Source: JAZMZS01 sp045586105
GTDB taxonomy: Bacteria; Bacillota; Clostridia; Oscillospirales; CAG-272
Direction: 5' to 3'
DNA length: 5,894 nucleotides
Assembly (NCBI GenBank): GCA_045586105.1
Contig: JAZMZS010000204.1
Coordinates: 1 to 5,894, forward strand
Under the pieces are notes generated by a model, which saw only the letters and a list, made by a program, of their open reading frames with translations, searched no databases and was not told the origin of the DNA. The position numbers were made by a program, and so were the translations under genes. This document shows positions 1 through 5,394 of the stretch, in pieces (within the stretch, counting starts at the first letter, position 1; every line of letters begins with the position of its first letter).

Positions 1-2481
1 ATACCCATGGGCAAAGAGGTGAAGAAATCCTTCATCGACTACGCCATGTCGGTCATTATGTCACGCGCACTGCCCGATGCACGCGACGGCTTAAAGCCAG
101 TGCACCGCCGCATTCTCTACGCGATGTACGAGGATCACCTCACCTACGACAAGCCCTTCTACAAGTCTGCGACGACGGTAGGTAACGTGCTCGGACGCTA
201 CCATCCTCACGGAGACGCCGCAGTTTACGGCTCTATGGTAAGAATGGCGCAGTCCTTCTCTTTGCGCTATCCCTTGATCGAGGGACACGGAAACTTCGGT
301 AACGTGGACGGCGACCCCCCTGCCGCATACCGTTATACCGAGGCTCGTCTTGCAAAGATCTCAAACGAGATGATGGCTGACATAGATAAGGACGTAGTTG
401 ACTTTATCCCCAACTTCGACAACAAGCGCGTCGAGCCGACCGTGCTCCCCTCGCGTTTTCCGAACCTGCTCGTAAACGGCGCTGTCGGAATTGCCGTAGG
501 TATGGCAACGAACATCCCTACCCACAACCTCTCGGAGGTCATCGACGGTACCGTTTTCCTCATTGACAACCCCGATGCGGGGATAAACGAAATAATGCAG
601 TATATCAAGGGCCCCGATTTCCCGACCAAGGGTATCATTTACGGCTCTATGGGAATATACAAGGCGTACACCACAGGTAAGGGCAAGGTCTCGGTCCGCG
701 CGCGCTGTGAGGTGGACGAGGACAAGCACCGTATTACCGTTACCGAAATTCCCTACATGGTAAACAAGAGTGCGCTCGTTGAGAGCATCGCAAACCTGCA
801 TAAGGAAAAGCGTATCGAGGGCATAACCGCGCTTCGCGACGAGTCGGGAAGAGCGGGAATGAAGATAGTTATCGAATACCGCCGCGACGCAAACGGTCAG
901 GTAATTCTCAATCAGCTCTATAAGTACACCCAGCTTCAGGACACCTGCGCTATCAACATGGTCGCGCTCGTTAACGGCGAGCCGAAGGTTCTGCCGCTGA
1001 AGAGCATACTTGAGGAGTACATCAAGTTCCAGAAGAGCGTAGTGCGCCGCCGTACCGAGTTCGAGCTTAACCGCGCGCTTAAGGAAATGCACATTTACGA
1101 GGGCTACAAGATAGCCATCGACCATATAGACGAGGTCATCGCGATAATTAAGGCTTCCGCTTCTATCCCGGATGCAAAGGCTTCGCTTATGTCGCGCTTC
1201 GGTCTCTCGGACGCTCAGGCTCAGGCAATCGTCGAGATGACACTCGGTAAGCTTTCGGGCATGGAAAGAGAAAAGATCGAGGAAAGGCTCGCGCGCCTGC
1301 AGGCACTCGTTGAGGAGCTTGAGGGAATTCTCGCGGACGAGCAGAAGATCCTCGGCATACTCAAGGACGAGCTTCTCGCTATCAAGGAAAAATTCGGCGA
1401 CGCGCGCCGCACCGAGCTCGTTGAGGCAGAGGACGAGATCGTTCTCGAGGATCTTATCGAGCGCCACCGCTGCGTAATTACGCTCACCGAATCGGGCTAT
1501 ATCAAGAGACTTCCCGCCGACACCTACAACGCTCAGCGCAGAGGCGGAAAGGGCATCAAGGGCATGACCACCAAGGAGGACGACTTCGTCGAGAACGTCG
1601 TCGCCGCAGGAAGCCACGATTACCTTATGATGTTCACCAATGTCGGAAAGGTCTACACGAGAAAGGCGTACCTCATTCCCGAGTCCTCAAGAACGGCAAA
1701 GGGAACGAATATCGTCAACATTCTCGAGCTGGAGCCCGGTGAGAAGATCACCGCCATCATCCCGATCGACGCCTTCAATTCCGAGGAGTCGCTTACCATG
1801 ATCACCCGTCAGGGCGTCATCAAGCGTACCTCGGTCGCAGAATACATCTACCAGAGAAAGAACGGCAAGCGTGCCATCACCCTTGACGAGGGCGACGAGC
1901 TGCTGAGCGTCCTCCGCACCGACGGAGGTCAGGATATCATCATCGCCACCAAGGGCGGTCTTGCAGTACGCTTCGGCGAGGAACAGGTCCGCAGCATGGG
2001 CAGAATTGCCCGCGGTGTGCGCGGAATACGCCTTGACGAGGGCGACGAGGTCTGCGGAGTTTGCGTTGTCGAGGAAGGCAAGAAGCTGCTCGTCATCACC
2101 GAGGGCGGCTTTGGTAAGAGATGCGAGTTTGACGATTTCCGCCGCCTTGAGCACAGAGGCGGACGCGGCGTCGCTTGCCAGAAGAATATCGAAAAAACGG
2201 GCAGAGTCGCTTCTATCACCGCTGTATCCGACGACGACGACGTTCTGCTTATCACCAATAGCGGTATAGTCATCCGCGTACACGCTGACGGTATCTCCAC
2301 CTACTCACGAGTTGCCGCAGGCGTACGCATTATGCGCCTTGACGAGGAAGCAAGCATCGTGCGCTTCACCACCACCGAGCGCGACGATGAAGCCGAGACT
2401 GTCGAGATAGACGGCGAGGTCGAGACTGCAGTTGCAGTTGATACCCCCGATGCGAAGCAAGCAACCGAGGAAAATGAGTAA
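1..2481 (+). CDS. gyrA: DNA gyrase subunit A, 5'-partial
   Basis: This is the breakage-reunion subunit of DNA gyrase, which works with GyrB as an A2B2 enzyme to introduce negative supercoils using ATP. Numbering from the Met at position 7, the winged-helix core has SFIDYAMSVIMSRALPDARD (8-27), YHPHGD (65-70) and RYTEARL with catalytic Tyr110 and adjacent Arg109. The GyrA box QRRGGKG lies at 510-516 and opens the beta-pinwheel DNA-wrapping domain. This box marks gyrase rather than topoisomerase IV ParC. An acidic tail ends the protein. The reading frame is open to base 1 (Ile-Pro before the Met), only six bases precede that ATG, and GyrA proteins usually carry about ten more N-terminal residues, so the true start is probably just outside the window. 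The visible 824 residues fit the family length. Ala71 and Gly75 stand where E. coli has Ser83 and Asp87. No classical terminator follows; a hairpin repeat array begins five bases after the stop. Confidence 0.97.
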   Translation: MPMGKEVKKSFIDYAMSVIMSRALPDARDGLKPVHRRILYAMYEDHLTYDKPFYKSATTVGNVLGRYHPHGDAAVYGSMVRMAQSFSLRYPLIEGHGNFGNVDGDPPAAYRYTEARLAKISNEMMADIDKDVVDFIPNFDNKRVEPTVLPSRFPNLLVNGAVGIAVGMATNIPTHNLSEVIDGTVFLIDNPDAGINEIMQYIKGPDFPTKGIIYGSMGIYKAYTTGKGKVSVRARCEVDEDKHRITVTEIPYMVNKSALVESIANLHKEKRIEGITALRDESGRAGMKIVIEYRRDANGQVILNQLYKYTQLQDTCAINMVALVNGEPKVLPLKSILEEYIKFQKSVVRRRTEFELNRALKEMHIYEGYKIAIDHIDEVIAIIKASASIPDAKASLMSRFGLSDAQAQAIVEMTLGKLSGMEREKIEERLARLQALVEELEGILADEQKILGILKDELLAIKEKFGDARRTELVEAEDEIVLEDLIERHRCVITLTESGYIKRLPADTYNAQRRGGKGIKGMTTKEDDFVENVVAAGSHDYLMMFTNVGKVYTRKAYLIPESSRTAKGTNIVNILELEPGEKITAIIPIDAFNSEESLTMITRQGVIKRTSVAEYIYQRKNGKRAITLDEGDELLSVLRTDGGQDIIIATKGGLAVRFGEEQVRSMGRIARGVRGIRLDEGDEVCGVCVVEEGKKLLVITEGGFGKRCEFDDFRRLEHRGGRGVACQKNIEKTGRVASITAVSDDDDVLLITNSGIVIRVHADGISTYSRVAAGVRIMRLDEEASIVRFTTTERDDEAETVEIDGEVETAVAVDTPDAKQATEENE

Positions 2482-2485
2482 CCAC

Positions 2486-2595
2486 GTAGGGGAGGGCCTC
2501 GCGCCCTCCCGCGAAGAACACAAAACTGTGGGCGAGGGCCTCGCGCCCTCCCGCGAAGAACACAAAACTGTAGGGGAGGGCCTTGCGCCCTCCCG
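2486..2595 (+). repeat. Three tandem 42-bp units, each a GTAG-footed hairpin
   Basis: Units begin at 2486, 2528 and 2570, an exact 42-base period. Each is GTAG (GTGG in unit 2), an 8-base arm, a five-base loop (CTCGC, CTCGC, CTTGC), the complementary arm and G, then a 16-base linker ending CACAAAACT in units 1 and 2; unit 3 diverges after the hairpin. Arms in units 1 and 3 are GGGAGGGC/GCCCTCCC (2490-2497 with 2503-2510; 2574-2581 with 2587-2594). Unit 2 has a G-to-C change at 2533 that breaks one pair and leaves a 6-bp stem. No T-tract follows any hairpin, so these are not ordinary intrinsic terminators, although they could stabilise the gyrA mRNA 3' end. The geometry resembles REP elements (inference). 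Confidence 0.85.
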
Positions 2596-2660
2596 CGAAA
2601 CCGAACAAAATCCAAACAACGAATTTCCACTTTCCCGAGAAGATTTAATTGTTAAAGAAT

Positions 2661-2686
2661 CGGGAGGGGTCGAGCCCCTCCCCTAC
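2661..2686 (-). repeat. Inverted single copy of the GTAG hairpin
   Basis: Read on the minus strand this is GTAG, GGGAGGGG, loop CTCGA, CCCCTCCC, G. On the plus strand the arms are 2662-2669 and 2675-2682, the loop TCGAG is 2670-2674 and CTAC is 2683-2686. The stem differs from the tandem units by a compensated pair (innermost G-C instead of C-G). Together with the array it forms a head-to-head arrangement about 200 bases long, starting GTAGGGG and ending CCCCTAC. Confidence 0.8.
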
Positions 2687-2768
2687 ATCGAAAACAATCC
2701 TCACAATTGGAGTGTAGAGCAATTTTTTATCCCATAAACACATCAAGTCCAATAAACGACCCTCTTTC

Positions 2769-2777
2769 TGTGATAAT
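2769..2777 (+). promoter_or_regulatory. Candidate extended -10 promoter for the lipoprotein gene
   Basis: TG at 2769-2770, one base, then GATAAT at 2772-2777 fits an extended -10 element (TGnTATAAT) with one hexamer mismatch. No good TTGACA lies 16-18 bases upstream, which an extended -10 can tolerate. An alternative -10 is TATACT at 2779-2784. Either predicts a start near 2784-2791, so the leader before the mini-ORF would be very short. Confidence 0.4.
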
Positions 2778-2790
2778 ATATACTCACGGA

Positions 2791-2797
2791 AGGAGGG
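2791..2797 (+). promoter_or_regulatory. Strong Shine-Dalgarno AGGAGGG that fits the mini-ORF start, not the lipoprotein start
   Basis: AGGAGGG is near perfect. Six bases separate it from the ATG at 2804, which is optimal. The lipoprotein ATG at 2824 is 26 bases away, too far for direct use, and no other purine-rich site lies just before 2824. In the lipoprotein frame there is no ATG, GTG or TTG between this site and 2824. Confidence 0.8.
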
Positions 2798-2803
2798 AAT
2801 CAC

Positions 2804-2827
2804 ATGAATCGAACGAAAATGCCATGA
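2804..2827 (+). CDS. Seven-codon mini-ORF translationally coupled to the lipoprotein gene
   Basis: The ORF encodes MNRTKMP and stops at TGA 2825-2827. It has the only good ribosome binding site in the area, at ideal spacing. Its stop overlaps the next ATG as ATGA (2824-2827), the classical arrangement for stop-restart coupling. The peptide itself shows no recognisable function and may serve only to deliver ribosomes to the downstream start. An alternative is a one-base indel (biological or from assembly) that split an original start from the lipoprotein frame. Translation is inferred, not shown. Confidence 0.45.
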   Translation: MNRTKMP

Positions 2828-3396
2828 AAAGACCACTCTTACTATTACTGTCCATTCTCGTAATGCTCGGCTTATGCTCCTGCGGACAGCTTGATTCGCA
2901 GAAGGCGCACGATATAGCCGTTCCGCTGATCGAAGCGTCACAAAGGCTCGATACCGTTCTGTACGGAGCGGGGCTTCCCGTGACCGAGCAAAAGAACGGC
3001 AAATACACGAAGACCGCCTCCGACGAATACACCTGCCTTGACGACATCAAGGCGGATATGAACGAGATCTACACCCCCGAGCTTGCCGAGATAGTGCGCA
3101 ACAGCACGCTCAAGGGAAGCACCTCCGAGCACGGCACGACCTACGCGAGATATATCGACATCGACGGGGCGCTTTATTCCTACGATGGCGCGAAGATCTA
3201 CGTTCCGCACGCGAGAAGGTACGACTTTGACTCTATCAGAGCCACGAACATGACCGACAGACGCATCATATTCGAGGTAGATACCTACACCGCCGACGAG
3301 GACGGTAACTACAGGGACACACCCGACAGGATCGAGCTGAAGCTCATTTATGACGATGCGCTTGAAAAGTGGCTGCTTGACACACCCACCTATTAA
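2824..3396 (+). CDS. Putative lipoprotein of unknown function
   Basis: The 190-residue product opens with MKRP, a leucine-rich hydrophobic stretch (5-17) and a lipobox LCSC with Cys20 as the predicted lipidated residue, so it should be anchored on the outer face of the membrane. The ATG at 2824 is chosen because it starts directly at this signal peptide; longer in-frame starts add a hydrophilic stretch that would spoil it. The mature part is charged and soluble, with an acidic, Tyr-rich C-terminal half (YIDIDGALYSYDG near 117-129, then alternating strands up to LEKWLLDTPTY). The order of a helical N-terminal part followed by an IDGxLY hairpin and long strands resembles small NTF2-like secreted domains such as the IseA endopeptidase-inhibitor family, but this is a weak pattern impression. 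I do not recognise the gene. It lies between gyrA and recA with its own candidate promoter, so neighbours say little about its job. Confidence 0.75.
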   Translation: MKRPLLLLLSILVMLGLCSCGQLDSQKAHDIAVPLIEASQRLDTVLYGAGLPVTEQKNGKYTKTASDEYTCLDDIKADMNEIYTPELAEIVRNSTLKGSTSEHGTTYARYIDIDGALYSYDGAKIYVPHARRYDFDSIRATNMTDRRIIFEVDTYTADEDGNYRDTPDRIELKLIYDDALEKWLLDTPTY

Positions 3397-3416
3397 GAGC
3401 CGCAGACTCTCAATAA

Positions 3417-3493
3417 TGAATTGGCTTCGCCGTGAAATGTGGGTTGCACGTGAAAAATGCGCCGCGGGCGCACAGGAGCGCTGATTCAATTCA
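3417..3493. repeat. Multi-hairpin repeat bounded by TGAATTG/CAATTCA
   Basis: A 7-bp inverted repeat (TGAATTG 3417-3423, CAATTCA 3487-3493) encloses a chain of small hairpins: GGC-TTC-GCC (3423-3431), ATGTG/CACGT (3437-3441 with 3447-3451, one G-T pair) and TGCGCC-GCG-GGCGCA (3458-3472). The hairpins are separated by near-identical joints GTGAAA (3432-3437) and GTGAAAA (3450-3456). The repeated joint and enclosing stem suggest a miniature element able to fold as a multi-branched RNA or DNA structure. It starts 20 bases after the lipoprotein stop. No T-tract makes it a simple terminator. Confidence 0.55.
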
Positions 3494-3520
3494 AGCATAT
3501 CTCAACGATTTTTTTATAAA
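3490..3520 (+). promoter_or_regulatory. Weak candidate recA promoter
   Basis: TATAAA at 3515-3520 could be a -10, with TTCAAG (3490-3495) as a poor -35 at a long 19-base spacing. If used, the hairpin at 3540-3575 would lie in the recA leader. No Bacillus-type LexA box (GAAC-N4-GTTC) occurs between 3397 and 3613; neither GAAC nor GTTC is present there. The call is tentative. Confidence 0.22.
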
Positions 3521-3575
3521 GTTTTTTGGAAAAGGGGTACGGGGAGAAACCTTTTTTCAAAAAGGCTTCTCCCCG
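3518..3575 (-). repeat. GGGG/AAAA hairpin element upstream of recA (inverted copy)
   Basis: Arms CGGGGAGAA (3540-3548) and TTCTCCCCG (3567-3575) pair, followed by an A-C mismatch and a further 7 bp CCTTTTT/AAAAAGG (3550-3556 with 3559-3565). The bases before it (AAAGTTTTTTGGAAAAGGGGT, 3518-3538) match the reverse complement of the sequence just after the hairpin downstream of recA. It is therefore the same element in the opposite orientation. Its 3' edge lies 23 bases before the recA Shine-Dalgarno, so it may act as a terminator for the lipoprotein transcript or as leader structure for recA. Confidence 0.75.
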
Positions 3576-3598
3576 AATATCCCCGATATATTCTAAAA

Positions 3599-3604
3599 AA
3601 GGAG
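3599..3604 (+). promoter_or_regulatory. recA ribosome binding site
   Basis: AAGGAG ends nine bases before the ATG at 3614, which fixes that start. The bases ahead of it are A-rich and probably unstructured. Confidence 0.85.
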
Positions 3605-3613
3605 TAGATAAAC

Positions 3614-4726
3614 ATGGCAGCTCAGAAGAAGACCACCAAGCCTGCAGAAGGCGAAGCTGATAACAAGGCGGCAAAGCTTGAAGCGCTCAAAAGCGCAATG
3701 AAGCAGATAGAAAAGGATTACGGCGCAGGCTCTATCATGAAGCTCGGCGACAATGCAAAGATGGAGGTCCAGGCGGTTTCCTCGGGCTCGATCGCGCTTG
3801 ACCGTGCGCTCGGTGTCGGCGGAATTCCGCGCGGAAGAATTACCGAGATCTACGGTCCCGAGTCCTCCGGTAAGACCACTGTTGCGCTCCACGTAATCGC
3901 AGAGGTGCAGAAGCTCGGCGGAACTGCGGCGTTCATTGATGCAGAGCACGCACTCGACCCCGCATACGCAAAGAAGCTCGGAGTAGACATCGGTGAGCTT
4001 CTCGTTTCCCAGCCCGATTACGGCGAGCAGGCGCTCGAGATAGCAAGTGCACTTGTAAACAGCGGTGCCGTCGAGATAATCGTCATCGACTCGGTCGCAG
4101 CCCTCGTTCCGAAGCAGGAGATCGACGGGGCGCTTACTCAGTCGAATGTCGGACTTCACGCGCGTCTGATGAGTAAGGCAATGCGTACCCTCGCAGGTGC
4201 TATCTCGAAGTCGAACACTATCGTTATTTTCATCAACCAGCTCAGAGAAAAGGTCGGTGTCCTCTACGGCAACCCCGAGGTCACCACGGGCGGTAAGGCG
4301 CTGAAGTTCTACGCTTCCGTCCGTATCGACGTCCGCAAGGGAGAGGCACTCAAGAAGGGCAGCGAGATCTACGGTAACCACATCAAGTGCAAGGTCGTAA
4401 AGAACAAGGTCGCTCCTCCCTTTAAGACCGCAGAGTTCGACATTCTCTACGGCGTCGGAATCTCCAAGGCGTCTGAGATCGTCAACATGGCGGCTGCATT
4501 CGATATAATCAAGAAGAGCGGAGCGTGGTTCTCCTATAACGGCGAGAGACTCGCTCAAGGTAAGGAAAACGCCATCGCCGCGCTTGAGAATGACCCCGTG
4601 CTCTTCGCCGAGATCGAGGCAAAGGTCAGAGCTAAGGTAAACGAGATCCCCGCCGACGAGGAGATCGACGGAACCGAGGATATCGACGACGAGTTCGATA
4701 TCCGCGAGTTCGATCTCGACGATTAA
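3614..4726 (+). CDS. recA: Recombinase RecA
   Basis: RecA forms ATP-dependent filaments on single-stranded DNA, carries out homologous pairing and strand exchange, and stimulates LexA self-cleavage. The 370-residue product has Walker A GPESSGKT (81-88, Lys87), catalytic Glu111 in AFIDAEHALD, Walker B IIVIDS with Asp159, the L2 region opening with FINQLREK (Gln209) and KVVKNK (260-265) at the subunit interface. All sit exactly 15 residues later than in E. coli because of a longer Lys/Ala-rich N-terminus. The C-terminal tail is strongly acidic, as in other RecA proteins. One departure: where E. coli has GDSH (160-163) after Walker B, this protein has TQSN (175-178). AAGGAG with nine-base spacing supports the start. 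No LexA box is visible upstream. Hairpin elements of one family flank the gene on both sides in opposite orientation. Confidence 0.99.
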   Translation: MAAQKKTTKPAEGEADNKAAKLEALKSAMKQIEKDYGAGSIMKLGDNAKMEVQAVSSGSIALDRALGVGGIPRGRITEIYGPESSGKTTVALHVIAEVQKLGGTAAFIDAEHALDPAYAKKLGVDIGELLVSQPDYGEQALEIASALVNSGAVEIIVIDSVAALVPKQEIDGALTQSNVGLHARLMSKAMRTLAGAISKSNTIVIFINQLREKVGVLYGNPEVTTGGKALKFYASVRIDVRKGEALKKGSEIYGNHIKCKVVKNKVAPPFKTAEFDILYGVGISKASEIVNMAAAFDIIKKSGAWFSYNGERLAQGKENAIAALENDPVLFAEIEAKVRAKVNEIPADEEIDGTEDIDDEFDIREFDLDD

Positions 4727-4801
4727 TAGAGTGAATAGGTAAAGGCGGGGAAAAACTTTTTTTCGAAAAAGTTTTTCCCCGTAACCCCTTTTCAAAAAAC
4801 T
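4725..4801 (+). repeat. GGGG/AAAA hairpin element starting in the recA stop codon
   Basis: A perfect 16-bp stem, CGGGGAAAAACTTTTT (4746-4761) with its complement at 4766-4781 and a TTCG loop, sits 19 bases after the recA stop. Bases 4725-4762 match 5417-5454 with one mismatch, so the repeat boundary falls within the recA TAA. The tail GTAACCCCTTTTCAAAAAACTT (4781 onward) is also shared with the copy before recA, inverted. It could help end recA transcription, but T residues lie inside the stem rather than after it. Confidence 0.8.
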
Positions 4802-4832
4802 TCAAAAATAAAAGTAAAAAAAGACGAAATTC

Positions 4833-4863
4833 AGCACTTCCATGACTTACGGGGTGCTTTTTT
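4833..4863 (+). terminator. Probable intrinsic terminator after recA
   Basis: AGCACTTC (4833-4840) pairs with GGGGTGCT (4851-4858), eight pairs including two G-T wobbles, with a ten-base loop, followed by a T-tract through 4863. It is about 107 bases past the recA stop and is the first conventional hairpin plus T-tract on that strand, so it likely ends the recA transcript. Confidence 0.6.
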
Positions 4864-4926
4864 CTTTGCCCCAAGCTCGCGCCACCGCGCTCGAAGCACT
4901 AATCCCCGACCATGCGCGTAGCGAAG

Positions 4927-4993
4927 CCTTCCCCGGTGGGGGAAGGGGGACCGCTTGCGGTGGATGAGGTCGCTCCGTAGGGTTTTAGCGTCA
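4927..4993 (+). repeat. Double-hairpin GGATGAGG repeat, copy 1
   Basis: CCTTCCCC (4927-4934) pairs with GGGGAAGG (4939-4946) around a GGTG loop, then ACCGC-TT-GCGGT (4950-4961) forms a second hairpin, followed by GGATGAGG. Bases 4958-4993 are identical to 5346-5381 (36 bases). Repeats of this pattern, as I recall, are common between genes in gut Clostridia; no protein is encoded. Confidence 0.65.
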
Positions 4994-5007
4994 ACCACAC
5001 CCCCGCC

Positions 5008-5125
5008 TGTCATCCTTGAGGGAGGGCAACGCCCGACCGAAGGATCTGAGGCGGAGAACATAGAAACGCTACAATATCTTCCCGCTTAGATCCTTCACTC
5101 CACTGCGTTCCGTTCAAGGATGACA
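5008..5125. repeat. MITE-like 118-bp palindromic element with 12-bp terminal inverted repeats
   Basis: TGTCATCCTTGA (5008-5019) and TCAAGGATGACA (5114-5125) are perfect terminal inverted repeats. A second inner pair, GAAGGATCT (5039-5047) and AGATCCTTC (5088-5096), keeps the same symmetry, so the whole unit can fold into a long interrupted stem. CCCCGC (5001-5006) and GCGGGG (5126-5131) extend the pairing outward after a one-base bulge, and no direct target duplication is visible. Related TGTCATCC...AAGGATCT repeats occur in many bacteria. It has no coding capacity, so any movement would need a transposase supplied in trans. Confidence 0.7.
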
Positions 5126-5204
5126 GCGGGGATGTTGCTGAGAAAGTAGCGCTCCGGCGTCGCCCCCCGACCGAGGCGCTAACTATCGAGCTTGAGCGTA
5201 GCGC

Positions 5205-5274
5205 GTAGGGGAGGGGCTCGTCCCCTCCCGAGACTAAACCCAAACAAGCGGTACGGGTCAAGCCCGTACCCTAC
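5205..5274. repeat. Opposed pair of GTAG hairpins with different stems
   Basis: The left copy is GTAG, arm GGGAGGGG (5209-5216), loop CTCGT, arm CCCCTCCC (5222-5229), G. The right copy is inverted: arms GGTACGGG (5250-5257) and CCCGTACC (5263-5270), loop TCAAG, then CTAC (5271-5274). Both keep the 8-bp stem, five-base loop and GTAG foot of the copies after gyrA, but the right one has a different, still perfectly paired stem. The 19-base gap is AGACTAAACCCAAACAAGC or close to it, AC-rich and unstructured. Confidence 0.8.
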
Positions 5275-5345
5275 AAAAAAACGTCGCCCGCGAAATAGGC
5301 ACAGACTAACGAGTGCGTGCCTTGTGCTGAATGTGCCGCGGGACA

Positions 5346-5381
5346 CGGTGGATGAGGTCGCTCCGTAGGGTTTTAGCGTCA
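5346..5381 (+). repeat. GGATGAGG repeat, copy 2
   Basis: The 36 bases are identical to 4958-4993. The hairpins ahead of copy 1 are missing here; a different small imperfect stem (TGTGCC-GCG-GGACA, 5332-5345) takes their place. As with copy 1, a TGTCATCC end follows shortly after, so the two repeats were probably copied or inserted together. Confidence 0.65.
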
Positions 5382-5394
5382 CCCCCGCCCCGCC

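Noticed and set aside
7..9. ATG at 7 as the true gyrA start
   Set aside because: Only six bases precede it, so no ribosome binding site can be seen, the frame is open to the edge, and GyrA proteins usually have a longer N-terminus.
361..1617. Long minus-strand open frame of 418 codons opposite gyrA
   Set aside because: It is antisense to strongly conserved gyrA codons and shows no domain; codon bias of gyrA explains the lack of stops.
2486..2595. CRISPR array
   Set aside because: The 42-base units have no unique spacers; both hairpin and linker are repeated.
2705..2728. AATTG/CAATT stem followed by Ts as a gyrA terminator
   Set aside because: The stem is only five AT-rich pairs with a ten-base loop, too weak to terminate.
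2432..2737. Plus-strand frame through the 42-bp array encoding a 14-residue repeat (VGEGLAPSREEHKT)
   Set aside because: The period is a multiple of three, so any open frame repeats; minus-strand frames stay open there too. It overlaps gyrA, has no ribosome binding site and is explained by the DNA hairpins.
3593..4795. Minus-strand open frame of 400 codons opposite recA
   Set aside because: It is a shadow of recA with no recognisable domain, and its ends lie in hairpin repeats.
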